Positions 42,103 through 50,395 of a DNA stretch of 64,000 bases are shown here, piece after piece. The notes under the pieces were generated by a model that did no database searches, was not told where the DNA came from, and was given only the letters and a program-made list of their open reading frames with translations. The position numbers and the translations under genes were made by a program. Source of the DNA: Anaerolineales bacterium (GTDB lineage: Bacteria; Chloroflexota; Anaerolineae; Anaerolineales; Villigracilaceae); assembly GCA_014379595.1 (NCBI GenBank), contig JACMLM010000039.1, positions 19,039-83,038 of the forward strand. The letters run 5' to 3'. The stretch's first letter is position 1. Every line of letters begins with the position of its first letter.

Positions 42103-42631
42103 CACAGAGAACACGGAGATCACAGAGTTTTTGGAGTTGAGTCTGATGAGTTTGGCATATTGCTATAATAAACATAGGTGAATAGCAAGGAGGAAAAGAT
42201 GAAACAATTAAGCATGGATGAATTAAACAAAATCACTGAAGCCATCATCGGCGCAGCAATTGAAGTTCATCGTCATCTAGGTCCTGGCTTGCTGGAGTCT
42301 GCTTATCGGGAATGTTTGAGATATGAGTTACTACAACAAGGGTACGAGGCACTACAGGAAGTTCCACTACCTTTGACTTATAAGGATGTAAAGCTTGATT
42401 GTGGTTACAGACTTGATTTACTTGTAAACGATGCCGTAATCGTTGAAATTAAATCAGTCGAAAGCCTTGCAGGAATCCATGAGGCTCAATTGCTCTCCTA
42501 TCTAAAAATATCTAGTTGCAAGTTAGGCTTGCTTTTTAACTTTAATGTCAAAATGCTCAAACATGGTGGCATTAAACGGCTCGCAAATTAAACCTTTTTA
42601 AAAATCTCCGTGCTCTCTGTGAACTCTGTGG
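42103..42631. mobile_element. GxxExxY element with inverted 9-bp-period repeats (locus 1)
   Basis: Left arm: CACAGAG-AA-CACGGAG-AT-CACAGAG (42103-42127). Right arm: CTCCGTG-CT-CTCTGTG-AA-CTCTGTG (42606-42630), the inverted equivalent. Both arms are three 7-mers spaced by 2 bp (period 9). They enclose a single PD-(D/E)XK-like GxxExxY gene. The unit of ~530 bp looks like a small mobile cassette; no target duplication is obvious. Confidence 0.55.
42199..42591 (+). CDS. GxxExxY protein (PD-(D/E)XK-like nuclease fold), locus 1
   Basis: 130 aa from ATG 42199 (AGGAGG 8 nt upstream). The namesake GLLESAY lies in HRHLGPGLLESAYRECLRYE. DLLVNDAVIVEIKSVE supplies the D...ExK residues of the PD-(D/E)XK fold (PDDEXK_3), so a nuclease-like active site appears intact. 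Cellular role unknown; such genes are frequent in Chloroflexota, Bacteroidota and Planctomycetota genomes. Bounded on both sides by inverted 9-bp-period repeats. Confidence 0.85.
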   Translation: MKQLSMDELNKITEAIIGAAIEVHRHLGPGLLESAYRECLRYELLQQGYEALQEVPLPLTYKDVKLDCGYRLDLLVNDAVIVEIKSVESLAGIHEAQLLSYLKISSCKLGLLFNFNVKMLKHGGIKRLAN

Positions 42632-43278
42632 TTAAATCTTTTAACTCCCCTCTCCCAGCTAAATTCTACAACCGCCCCACATTGATTGTTGCACGTGAAT
42701 TAATCGGTGCACGTTTGGTTCGGATTCTGGATGGACAAAAACTTGTGGGATTGATCACTGAGACAGAAGCCTATATTGGTCAAACGGATTTGGCTTGCCA
42801 CGCAAAAGCAGGTCTCACACCACGCACAGCTCCAATGTTTGGTCCTGCGGGACATGCATATATTTACTTTACCTATGGCAATCATTGGATGTTGAATGTG
42901 GTCACAGAAAAAGAAGGATTCCCTGCAGCGGTGTTGATCCGCGCGATACAGCCGATTGAGGGCGTGGATGTGATTATGGAGAGGCGCAGCGGACGTGATA
43001 CTTTTGGTCCTGGAAAACTGACTCAGGCGCTAGGAATCACCAAAAGCGAGAACAATGTCAATTTGACAGAAGCAAATTCCAGCTTATGGATCGAAGCGGG
43101 GCAAGTCATCCCAAATAAAAGCGTGACGATTGGCCCTCGCGTGGGTTTAAACAAAACACCAGAGCCATGGTTATCCAAGCCCTGGAGATTTTTAGTAAAT
43201 AATCATGTCATTGCGAGCCGTACTTTGGCGACACTTGCGCCGCACGCCAGTGCAGGTGAGCAATCCCCTAGCAAATAG
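42628..43278 (+). CDS. mpg: DNA-3-methyladenine glycosylase (AAG/MPG family)
   Basis: About 216 aa. Removes alkylated purines from DNA to begin base-excision repair. LPAKFYNRPTLIVARELIGA opens the domain. ITETEAYIG has the catalytic Glu, FGPAGHAYIYFTYGNHWMLN the substrate pocket, and RSGRDTFGPGKLTQALGI the DNA-binding loop. Start is uncertain: GTGs at 42610, 42619 and 42628 all lie in the CTCTGTG repeat of the preceding element. The last ~25 codons (ASRTLATLAPHASAGEQSPS) are family A repeat sequence, so both ends of this gene are repeat-derived. Confidence 0.9.
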   Translation: MVKSFNSPLPAKFYNRPTLIVARELIGARLVRILDGQKLVGLITETEAYIGQTDLACHAKAGLTPRTAPMFGPAGHAYIYFTYGNHWMLNVVTEKEGFPAAVLIRAIQPIEGVDVIMERRSGRDTFGPGKLTQALGITKSENNVNLTEANSSLWIEAGQVIPNKSVTIGPRVGLNKTPEPWLSKPWRFLVNNHVIASRTLATLAPHASAGEQSPSK

Positions 43279-43319
43279 GAGATTGCTTCGTCGGGGCGAA
43301 CACCTCCTCGCAACGACAA
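43204..43319. repeat. Dispersed repeat family A, copy 3
   Basis: GTCATTGCGAGCCG at the left, GACACTTGCGCCGCACGCC inside, AGGAGATTGCTTCGTCGGGG, and CCTCCTCGCAACGACA at the right. It overlaps the 3' end of mpg and fills the space up to fabI. Confidence 0.88.
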
Positions 43320-43338
43320 ATATAAGAGGAGATTAACA

Positions 43339-44136
43339 ATGGGATTACTTGAAGGAAAGAATGCTTTAATTTTTGGTCTTGCAAATGAACGTTCGATTGC
43401 GTGGGGCATCACACAGGCTTTCAAACGTGAAGGTGCGAATATCGGAATTAGTTATGCGGGCGAAATGCTTGAGAAACGTGTCAAGCCATTGGCCGAGCAA
43501 GTAGACTGCAAATGGGTCGAAGAATGTGACGTGACCAAAGATGACCAGATCGCTTTGGTAGCAAAAAAAGCTGGAAAACATTTTGGCAAGATCGATGTGC
43601 TTGTTCATTCGATCGCATTTGCGGGGCGCGAAGAATTAAGCAAGCCATATCACGAAACCAGCCGCGAGGGATTTAAGACCGCGATGGACATCAGCGTGTT
43701 TTCATTCGTCGCGTTGACCAATGCCTTCCTGCCTTATTTCAATCCTGGCGCTTCGGTGATGTGTTTAACTTATTACGGCTCAGTGAAAGTTGCGCCGCAT
43801 TACAACGTGATGGGTGTGGCAAAGGCTGCATTGGAATCTTCGACTCGTTATCTGGCTTATGACCTTGGCCCACAAAAGATTCGTGTCAATGCGATTTCGG
43901 CTGGCCCGATCCGTACGTTGGCAGCAGCAGGCGTAGGCGGTTTCCGTGATATGTACAAACATTTCGCAGATATGTCACCGATGCGCGAGAATATAACTAT
44001 CGAAGATGTCGGCAACTCAGCTGTATTCCTTGCTTCTGATATGTCCACTCGTATTACTGGTGAAGTGTTATATGTTGACTCTGGTTTTAATACCGTCGGC
44101 GTACAGATGAGTGCGAAAGAAGAGAAGAGCGAATAA
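43339..44136 (+). CDS. fabI: Enoyl-[acyl-carrier-protein] reductase (NADH)
   Basis: 265 aa. Catalyses the final reduction of fatty-acid elongation. NAD-binding LIFGLANERSIAWGI is the FabI form of the SDR cofactor motif; LVHSIAFAGRE and MCLTYYGSVKVAPHYNVMGV contain the FabI active-site Tyr pair; Lys is in VAKAALES (Y-x6-K). RVNAISAGPIRTLAAAGVGG is also diagnostic. Full length; triclosan-type target. Preceded by AGGAG within the end of the family A repeat. Confidence 0.96.
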   Translation: MGLLEGKNALIFGLANERSIAWGITQAFKREGANIGISYAGEMLEKRVKPLAEQVDCKWVEECDVTKDDQIALVAKKAGKHFGKIDVLVHSIAFAGREELSKPYHETSREGFKTAMDISVFSFVALTNAFLPYFNPGASVMCLTYYGSVKVAPHYNVMGVAKAALESSTRYLAYDLGPQKIRVNAISAGPIRTLAAAGVGGFRDMYKHFADMSPMRENITIEDVGNSAVFLASDMSTRITGEVLYVDSGFNTVGVQMSAKEEKSE

Positions 44137-44160
44137 TTCAGATTAAGTAGTAATCGGTAA

Positions 44161-44199
44161 TTAGGACGTTGATTTGCAAAATCAGCGTCCTAATCTTTT
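44161..44199 (+). terminator. fabI terminator
   Basis: TTAGGACGTTGATTT pairs with AAATCAGCGTCCTAA (one mismatch), followed by TCTTTT. Confidence 0.85.
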
Positions 44200-44218
44200 A
44201 AGGTAAAATTGACTCCAC

Positions 44219-44752
44219 ATGTTCAAACGCAACACCACCCCCACTGAATCATCCTCCCAACCTGTTCAAGCCGTGGAGCGCATTACCTCCGTGCTTGGTT
44301 CAGGCGTGGTCTGGCACGGCAGCATCAACGGCTCAGGCGGCGTCCGCATTGAAGGCGCATTTGAAGGCGAGATTGCCATGCGCGGCATGTTGGTCGTTGG
44401 CGAGACTGGGCGCGTCACCTGCCAGAATGTCCGCGCCAACACGGTCATTGTGGCTGGTGCAGTGCGTGGCAATATCACAACTCAAAAATTGGAGATCCGC
44501 TCTTCAGGCCGTGTTTGGGGAGATGTGGTCACCACAGCATTCGTAACGGAAGAAGGCGCATTTCTACGAGGCCAGATTCGGATGGAAGAAACGGTCGAAC
44601 TGGACCTTGAGCCTGCTCCCGAGTCCACGCCTTCAGAGGCCGCTGCAGCAGAGTCCATCGCCCAGAACGCCATTTCAATTCCTATTCCCGAACCTACGCC
44701 TATGATCGAATCTACTCAAAAGATAATGAGAAAAAAGAAAATCGAACCCTAG
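44219..44752 (+). CDS. Bactofilin family cytoskeletal protein
   Basis: 177 aa. Polymer-forming beta-helical scaffold. GVVWHGSINGSGGVRIEGAF opens the right-handed beta-helix and repeats of ~10-12 residues follow (VTCQNVRANTVIVAGAVRGN, LEIRSSGRVWGDVVT). The C-terminal ~60 residues form an acidic, Pro/Ala-rich tail. Bactofilins assemble without nucleotide and shape the envelope or recruit peptidoglycan enzymes. No M23 partner is adjacent, although one is encoded at 2083-3159. Confidence 0.9.
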   Translation: MFKRNTTPTESSSQPVQAVERITSVLGSGVVWHGSINGSGGVRIEGAFEGEIAMRGMLVVGETGRVTCQNVRANTVIVAGAVRGNITTQKLEIRSSGRVWGDVVTTAFVTEEGAFLRGQIRMEETVELDLEPAPESTPSEAAAAESIAQNAISIPIPEPTPMIESTQKIMRKKKIEP

Positions 44753-44840
44753 TTTTGAGAAAGACTCTTTCTCAGGGTGGATCAATCCATAATTAATTAG
44801 ATTATCTACACGATCAGGCGCGGCGCACCCTCTCAAGCCC

Positions 44841-46034
44841 ATGAAATATCGCGATCTACAAATCCAAACTCAACGAAACTTCCCATCCAACATGCGGACT
44901 CAAGGCTTCGGCTGGCTTGTCCGCGCGGGGTATATTACACGTGAAAATGAAATGCTGCCTCTTGGTAAACAAGTAATTGAAAGATTACAAAATTTATCTG
45001 GTAACCCTTCTTTCTTTTCACTCCTGTCTCTTTCAATAATTTCAAATGAAAACGAAACCTTCTATCCGCTATCAACAGGTTTAACAGAAGTTATCCATTG
45101 TTCATCGTGCAAATATACAGAACATAAAGAACTCGCACAATTTAAGAAAACGCCCTTCTCGGAAGATGAACAGCTTCCACTTGAAAAAGTGTCAACGCCT
45201 GATTGCAACACCATCGAATCACTCGCCAATTTTTTAAATATCCCCAAAGAAAAAACAGCCAAAGCCCTGATGTACACGCGAACATCAGATAATCAATTCA
45301 TCTTCGTCGTTGTGCGCGGTGACATGACCCTTAGTGAAGCAAAGCTCAAGAATACAATTGGTGAATTCCGTTTGGCGACAACCGAAGAAATCATCAACGT
45401 AGATGCGGTTGCTGGATACGCGTCACCTGTTGGATTAACAAACGCAATAATTGTCGTAGATGACATCATCCCACTATCACCAAATCTGGTAGCGGGTGCA
45501 AACGAGTCAGGCTATCATTTATTGAATACAAATTGCGGAAGGGATTATTCCGCTGAGATTATTACAGATCTAATACTCGCAAATCAAAACGATATATGTA
45601 TTCATTGTGGCAATCAACTTTCAGAACTAAAAACATCTTTATTGGCTACACGCCAAGAATTTTATTTTGAGAATATTCTGCTCGCTCTAGCTGAAACTCA
45701 TCACGATGAAAGAGGATTGGCATTTCCAAAATCCGCATCACCATTTGACGTATATCTCATGCAAGTCCCTGGCAGGGAAATGGATACGCGTGCCAAAGCT
45801 GAAGAACTTTATGTCAAACTACAAGATGCAGGCATCACCGCCCTATTCGATGACCGTGACGAACGTGCAGGTGTCAAATTCAACGATGCAGATTTGATCG
45901 GCTGTCCGCTTAGGATCACGGTTGGGGAAAAGAATCTAAAAGAGGGAATGGTAGAATTGAAATCACGCAAGGCTGATAAAAATCTTTTGATTCCCTATAT
46001 AGATGTCATTTTAAAAATCAAAGATGTTATGTAG
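44841..46034 (+). CDS. ProRS-like protein lacking the synthetase core
   Basis: 397 aa against ~570 for bacterial ProRS. The N-terminus KYRDLQIQTQRNFPSNMRTQ and WLVRAGYITRENEMLPLGKQ match the ProRS opening up to motif 1. It then jumps to the zinc-ribbon-like HCSSCKYTEH and an INS/YbaK editing domain (IPKEKTAKALMYTRTS, FVVVRGDMTLSEAKL, GYASPVGL). The C-terminal anticodon-binding domain is intact (LAFPKSASPFDVYLMQVPG, RAGVKFNDADLIGCPLRITV). Motif 2 is missing and motif 3 is unrecognisable. It probably cannot charge tRNA and may edit mischarged tRNA-Pro. Confidence 0.8.
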   Translation: MKYRDLQIQTQRNFPSNMRTQGFGWLVRAGYITRENEMLPLGKQVIERLQNLSGNPSFFSLLSLSIISNENETFYPLSTGLTEVIHCSSCKYTEHKELAQFKKTPFSEDEQLPLEKVSTPDCNTIESLANFLNIPKEKTAKALMYTRTSDNQFIFVVVRGDMTLSEAKLKNTIGEFRLATTEEIINVDAVAGYASPVGLTNAIIVVDDIIPLSPNLVAGANESGYHLLNTNCGRDYSAEIITDLILANQNDICIHCGNQLSELKTSLLATRQEFYFENILLALAETHHDERGLAFPKSASPFDVYLMQVPGREMDTRAKAEELYVKLQDAGITALFDDRDERAGVKFNDADLIGCPLRITVGEKNLKEGMVELKSRKADKNLLIPYIDVILKIKDVM

Positions 46035-46043
46035 CCAAACATT

Positions 46044-46952
46044 ATGAATCTTGGACATTTCCCCCCACCCAAACGACGTGGCCTGATCATTCACGGCATT
46101 ATTATTCTTGTACTCGCGGTGATCGCGAGTATCGGATTCATTAATCTTACCCGCGCAGATGTTGGCCCAGCTTTTTTAATTTCACTGATCATCGCTCTCG
46201 CATCATTTACGCCGATCTCATTTTTTGTATATCGTGCCTACTCATTATGGCGCGCAGATTATCATCTGGATCGAGATAGTCTTTCGATAAGCTGGGGCTT
46301 ACGTGTGGAAGATATTCCCCTCACAGACATAGAATGGATTCGCTACGCAGATGATCTCACCAATCCCGTCTCATTGCCTCCATTACCAATCCCCGGCGGA
46401 TTATTAGGCATCCGCCGCCATCCCGATCTTGGCGTAGCAGAATTTCTTGCCGCTGACGCAAAAAAACTTTTACTCGTTGCAACTGCAAAACGTGTCTTTG
46501 TAATCTCCCCTGAAAATCCTGTAGCGCTTATGCAAACTTTTGCACGAGCAACCGAATTGGGCAGCACGACCCCCGCAGACGCAAAATCTGTTTACCCATC
46601 TTTTGTGGTCACACAAGCATGGCAAAGCGGTCTTGCTCGTTATTTATGGCTGACTACTTTATTCCTGAATCTCGGCTTATTCATTTGGGCGAGTCTTATT
46701 ATCCCATCCACATCGCGCGTTGCACTTGGTCCGCAATTCATTGGAAGCGCACTTGAAACCGTTCCATCTTCACAATTAATTATCTTTCCCGTGGCCAGCC
46801 TTTTACTTTCCGTTGCAGGCTGGATTGCAGGCTTATATTTTTATCGGTGGGATAAAGAACGCGTGCTGGCGTTTATCGTGTGGTGTTCAAGCATGTTAAC
46901 GAGTCTATTATTTCTGCTCGCAGTTTTATTTATAGTTACAACACCTGTGTAG
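46044..46952 (+). CDS. Membrane protein with bacterial PH-like domain
   Basis: 302 aa. Two N-terminal membrane segments (GLIIHGIIILVLAVIASIGF, AFLISLIIALASFTPISFFV), then a PH-like soluble region (DYHLDRDSLSISWGLRVEDI, TDIEWIRYADD, LLLVATAKRVFVISPENP), then three membrane segments (YLWLTTLFLNLGLFIWASLI and on). The EDIPLTDIEWI pattern is typical of bacterial PH/DUF304-type domains. Function unknown. 9 bp after the ProRS-like gene. Confidence 0.7.
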   Translation: MNLGHFPPPKRRGLIIHGIIILVLAVIASIGFINLTRADVGPAFLISLIIALASFTPISFFVYRAYSLWRADYHLDRDSLSISWGLRVEDIPLTDIEWIRYADDLTNPVSLPPLPIPGGLLGIRRHPDLGVAEFLAADAKKLLLVATAKRVFVISPENPVALMQTFARATELGSTTPADAKSVYPSFVVTQAWQSGLARYLWLTTLFLNLGLFIWASLIIPSTSRVALGPQFIGSALETVPSSQLIIFPVASLLLSVAGWIAGLYFYRWDKERVLAFIVWCSSMLTSLLFLLAVLFIVTTPV

Positions 46953-46956
46953 AGGG

Positions 46957-47030
46957 CTGAAGGTTACAGGTTTAAAAGTTGCAAGTTAAAACCTTCCAAC
47001 CTTCAACTTCAACCTGCTAACCTTCAAACC
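46957..47030. repeat. Family B repeat (AGGTT units, inverted)
   Basis: GGCTGAAGGTTACAGGTTTA and AAAGTTGCAAGTT face ACCTTCCAACCTTCAACTTC and AACCTGCTAACCTTCAAACC, an imperfect hairpin of about 35 bp per arm filling the gap before the DUF92 gene. Confidence 0.75.
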
Positions 47031-47033
47031 CAC

Positions 47034-47825
47034 ATGCAACTTCTCCTCGGTTTCTTCCTCGCCATTACCATCGCCTATCTCGCTTACCGTGTGCACAGCC
47101 TGAATAAAAGCGGAGCCTACGCAGCAGCTTTCACAGGCACGATCATTTTTGGCATTGGCGGATGGCAATGGGCAATTTTATTGCTCACATTTTTTATTAC
47201 ATCTTCTGCATTGAGCCGTGCATTCAAAAAACGTAAACAAGGTCTCGACGAAAAGTTTTCAAAAGGTAGTGAACGTGATGCAGGTCAGGTCTTTGGCAAC
47301 GGTGGAGTCGCTGCTCTTTTTGCTACACTTCATTTTTTCTTTCCAAATGAAACCTGGCCGTGGCTCGGCTTCGCCGCATCTCTTGCCGCGGTCAATGCTG
47401 ATACATGGGCAACTGAATTAGGAGTGTTGAATCCGAATCCGCCTCGCATCATCACGAATTTAAAAAAAGTTGTGGAAAAAGGTACTTCAGGCGGAATCTC
47501 GTTAATCGGTACGCTCGCATCATTAGCAGGCTCTGCATTAATTGCATTCATCGCATCTCTCCTAACTGATAACTGGTCACTGTTCCTACTGATTACTTTC
47601 TCAGGGTTAGCTGGCTCACTCTTTGACTCTTTCATCGGCGCAACAGTGCAAGCCATGTACTTTTGCCCCAAGGACAATAAAGAGACTGAGCAACATCCGT
47701 TGCATACATGCGGCACACAGACAGTTCACATCCGCGGCTGGACATGGTTGAATAATGACTGGGTCAACTTCGCGTGCAGTGCATTCGGCGTACTTACATA
47801 TCTCTTGATCAAAGGACTCTTCTAA
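47034..47825 (+). CDS. DUF92 family membrane protein
   Basis: 263 aa. Family signatures: NKSGAYAAAFTGTIIFGIGG, LLTFFITSSALSRAFKKRK, NADTWATELGVLNPNPPRII, GTSGGISLIGTLASLAGSAL and FIGATVQAMYFCP. Six or so membrane helices. Plant and algal DUF92 members (VTE6) phosphorylate phytyl phosphate in isoprenoid salvage; bacterial members are probably polyprenyl-phosphate kinases, though this is unproven. Start follows directly on a family B repeat. Confidence 0.88.
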   Translation: MQLLLGFFLAITIAYLAYRVHSLNKSGAYAAAFTGTIIFGIGGWQWAILLLTFFITSSALSRAFKKRKQGLDEKFSKGSERDAGQVFGNGGVAALFATLHFFFPNETWPWLGFAASLAAVNADTWATELGVLNPNPPRIITNLKKVVEKGTSGGISLIGTLASLAGSALIAFIASLLTDNWSLFLLITFSGLAGSLFDSFIGATVQAMYFCPKDNKETEQHPLHTCGTQTVHIRGWTWLNNDWVNFACSAFGVLTYLLIKGLF

Positions 47826-47827
47826 CC

Positions 47828-48862
47828 ATGCCACCTACATCCAAGCCTATTCTCGTCACCGGCGCCAGCGGATTCGTCGCGCTGCATACGATCATTCAAC
47901 TTCTTCAACAGGGTTACAAGGTCCGCGCCACCTTGCGGACTCTATCTCGTGAGACTGAAGTCCGCGAGACAATTTCAAAACACGTACAGGCAAATGATCG
48001 GTTGGAGATCATCTCTGCAGATTTGGAACAGGATGCAGGGTGGATTGAAGCGATGAAAAGTATCGAATATGTTTTGCACATCGCATCGCCATTTCCATTA
48101 TTTGCACCAAAAGATGAAAACGAATTGATCATCCCCGCCGTGCAAGGGACTCAGCGTGTGCTGCGTGCCGCGCATGATGCGAAAATAAAACGCGTTGTGA
48201 TCATCTCATCCAATGCAGCGATTTCTGCAGGGCACAGTGGAGAGAATAAAACTTTTACTGAAGATGATTGGTCCATCATTGAAAATAATATCGGTGCTTA
48301 TTCAAAGAGCAAAACGCTTGCGGAACGTGAAGCATGGAACTTTATCAATGGTGTTGAAAACAAAAATAAAATGGAAATGGCAACTATCAATCCGCCACTA
48401 ATTTTCGGCCCTATTCTTAACAAAAACTTTCCCACTTCCGCAGAAATAATTCGTATTTTTATGCGTGGTGAAGTTCCAGGAGTTGCGCGAATCAAAATGG
48501 GGCTGGTAGATGTGCGTGATGTAGCCGCCGCGCTTATTCTTGCCATGACAATACCTGAAGCCGCAGGCAATCGCTTTGCCTGCCCTACTGATGCAATTTG
48601 GATCAAAGAAATGGCAGATATTCTACATAAAGAATATGCGGGCCGTGGATATAAAAAAATTCCCAGAATTCAATTTCCAAGTTTTCTCGTTCGCGTTCTT
48701 GCATTGTTTGATAAAAAGATCGGTCTCGTCATTCGCGACCTCGATTGGGATTATGAACTCTCCAATGAAAAAAGTAAACGCATCCTTAAGTGGAAACCGC
48801 GCTCGGCAGACGAAGCGATTCTTTCAATGGCTGAAAGTTTGATCGAACAGGGTTTTGTATAA
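47828..48862 (+). CDS. NAD(P)-dependent reductase, extended SDR (dihydroflavonol-4-reductase-like)
   Basis: 344 aa from ATG 47828, 2 bp after the DUF92 stop; a longer frame would overlap DUF92. NAD(P) motif LVTGASGFVALHTIIQLLQQ, VLHIASPFPLF, VIISSNAAISAG and YSKSKTLAEREAW (YxxxK), then INPPLIFGPILNKNFPTSAE. Resembles the aldehyde reductase/cinnamoyl-CoA reductase-like group. Reduces an aldehyde or ketone of unknown identity. Stop abuts the next start. Confidence 0.87.
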   Translation: MPPTSKPILVTGASGFVALHTIIQLLQQGYKVRATLRTLSRETEVRETISKHVQANDRLEIISADLEQDAGWIEAMKSIEYVLHIASPFPLFAPKDENELIIPAVQGTQRVLRAAHDAKIKRVVIISSNAAISAGHSGENKTFTEDDWSIIENNIGAYSKSKTLAEREAWNFINGVENKNKMEMATINPPLIFGPILNKNFPTSAEIIRIFMRGEVPGVARIKMGLVDVRDVAAALILAMTIPEAAGNRFACPTDAIWIKEMADILHKEYAGRGYKKIPRIQFPSFLVRVLALFDKKIGLVIRDLDWDYELSNEKSKRILKWKPRSADEAILSMAESLIEQGFV

Positions 48863-50311
48863 ATGCTTAAGAGACTTCCATCTTTAACATTCATTCTTGG
48901 AAACGTTGTTGTACTTGCCGGGTTGGCTTTACTTGCCTATCTCGGTTTCTACAATCGCTATTGGGCAGATGATTGGTGCTACAGCGCCGATGCGCGCAGT
49001 CTTGGTACAGTGGGAGCTACACTGCAATATTTTGACATTGAATCAACAGGCTATTCATCCAATCGTTATTCACTGACTTTGTTTTCAGCACTGACAGAAA
49101 ATATATTTGGTATGTTTGGCAATCAAATGGTTGCCACGATAACCATTGTTCTTTGGCTGGGTGCATTATTCTGGATTTTTTGGAATCTTTCAAGCCTGAT
49201 AAAACCCATTCCTTTAAGTGCGCTTTTGCTTGGTACTGGTCTTTTGCTTTATTACAATCTCTATCTTTCCCCGCAGCGTTTTCAAATTTTATACTGGCGT
49301 TCTGGCGTGCTTCCTTACAGCACCGCGATCATTTTCTGGCTTTTGATTCTTGGCTTTATCACTCACCAGATGACTCGCGACACACCTGTGCGCTGGGTAA
49401 ACTATATTGTTGCACCACTGGCTTTCCTGGCGGCAGGTTTGGGTGAGATCAGCAGCACATTACTATTTAGCGGCACAACCATTTTATCAATTACAGTTTG
49501 GTATTTTAAAAAGAAAGATCAAGTTTGGGCGAGAAGATCATTTCAAACTCTGTTTATTGCATGGCTCTTCCTTTTGCTTGGCATGATCACGCTGATCATC
49601 TCCCCATCGAACATACGGCTGGAAGATATGGGCGTAAAGCAAAATAATCCACTCGCCGTTCCCATTGTTTCTTTACGCCATGCATTCGACTTCATCAATT
49701 TTTCATTGAGAGGTCTGCCACTGCCTCATTTAATTTTTATGGGGATGATGTTTACACTGGCGATTCTTTCAACAAACGGTAGCGTATCAAACTTAACTTT
49801 GAAGCGGGTTGCCATTCTATTAGCATTTACTGCCCTCATCACATACATTCTCATTGTTGCCATCCAAGCACCTACCGCATATTTTTACAGTTCCATCCCA
49901 GAGGCACGCAGTCAATCATTGTCACGGTTTATATTGCTTCTCGGGCTGGCAATCATGGCATGGATTGCAGGAACATGGACTGCTGAAAGAATTACAAGTA
50001 AATGGATTATTCTGGCATCTGTATTTGTTATGCTTACAGGGCTTGCATATACAGCGCGCAGTATCAAAGTTATATCCAATGAATTAAACGGATTCGTCTA
50101 TCGCGCCCGAATATGGGATGAGCGTGACGCGATCATCGAGGAAGCTAAATCTCAAGGAATCATGCTGATTGAAGTCCCCGTGATAGATACAGGCGAAATC
50201 CAAACTCGCGATATGTTCGGTTCAAGAGGCATAGGCTGGACTCAATTCTCTGAGAATTGCGCAGCACGTTATTATGATGTAGACGGTTTGAAAGTAGAAC
50301 AAGAAGAATAA
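48863..50311 (+). CDS. Polytopic membrane protein, GT-C/DUF6056-like
   Basis: 482 aa with about 11-12 hydrophobic segments. The first loop carries NRYWADDWCYSADARSLG, an acidic D-D pair after the first helix as in GT-C glycosyltransferases; ILYWRSGVLPYSTAIIFWLL follows. A ~90-aa C-terminal region lies outside the membrane. Resembles DUF6056 proteins, presumed lipid-linked-sugar transferases; donor and acceptor unknown. Directly follows the reductase with no spacer. Confidence 0.65.
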   Translation: MLKRLPSLTFILGNVVVLAGLALLAYLGFYNRYWADDWCYSADARSLGTVGATLQYFDIESTGYSSNRYSLTLFSALTENIFGMFGNQMVATITIVLWLGALFWIFWNLSSLIKPIPLSALLLGTGLLLYYNLYLSPQRFQILYWRSGVLPYSTAIIFWLLILGFITHQMTRDTPVRWVNYIVAPLAFLAAGLGEISSTLLFSGTTILSITVWYFKKKDQVWARRSFQTLFIAWLFLLLGMITLIISPSNIRLEDMGVKQNNPLAVPIVSLRHAFDFINFSLRGLPLPHLIFMGMMFTLAILSTNGSVSNLTLKRVAILLAFTALITYILIVAIQAPTAYFYSSIPEARSQSLSRFILLLGLAIMAWIAGTWTAERITSKWIILASVFVMLTGLAYTARSIKVISNELNGFVYRARIWDERDAIIEEAKSQGIMLIEVPVIDTGEIQTRDMFGSRGIGWTQFSENCAARYYDVDGLKVEQEE

Positions 50312-50395
50312 TGGAATCCATATATAACGAGATTGAAGTTTGTTATAATTAAATCAAGTCATTAAAATGTTATGTAGAACGATTTAGGAGGTCAC

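Noticed and set aside
42103..42630. CRISPR-like array from the regularly spaced CACAGAG units
   Set aside because: Units are 7 bp with 2-bp spacing and inverted around a gene; there are no spacers or cas genes.
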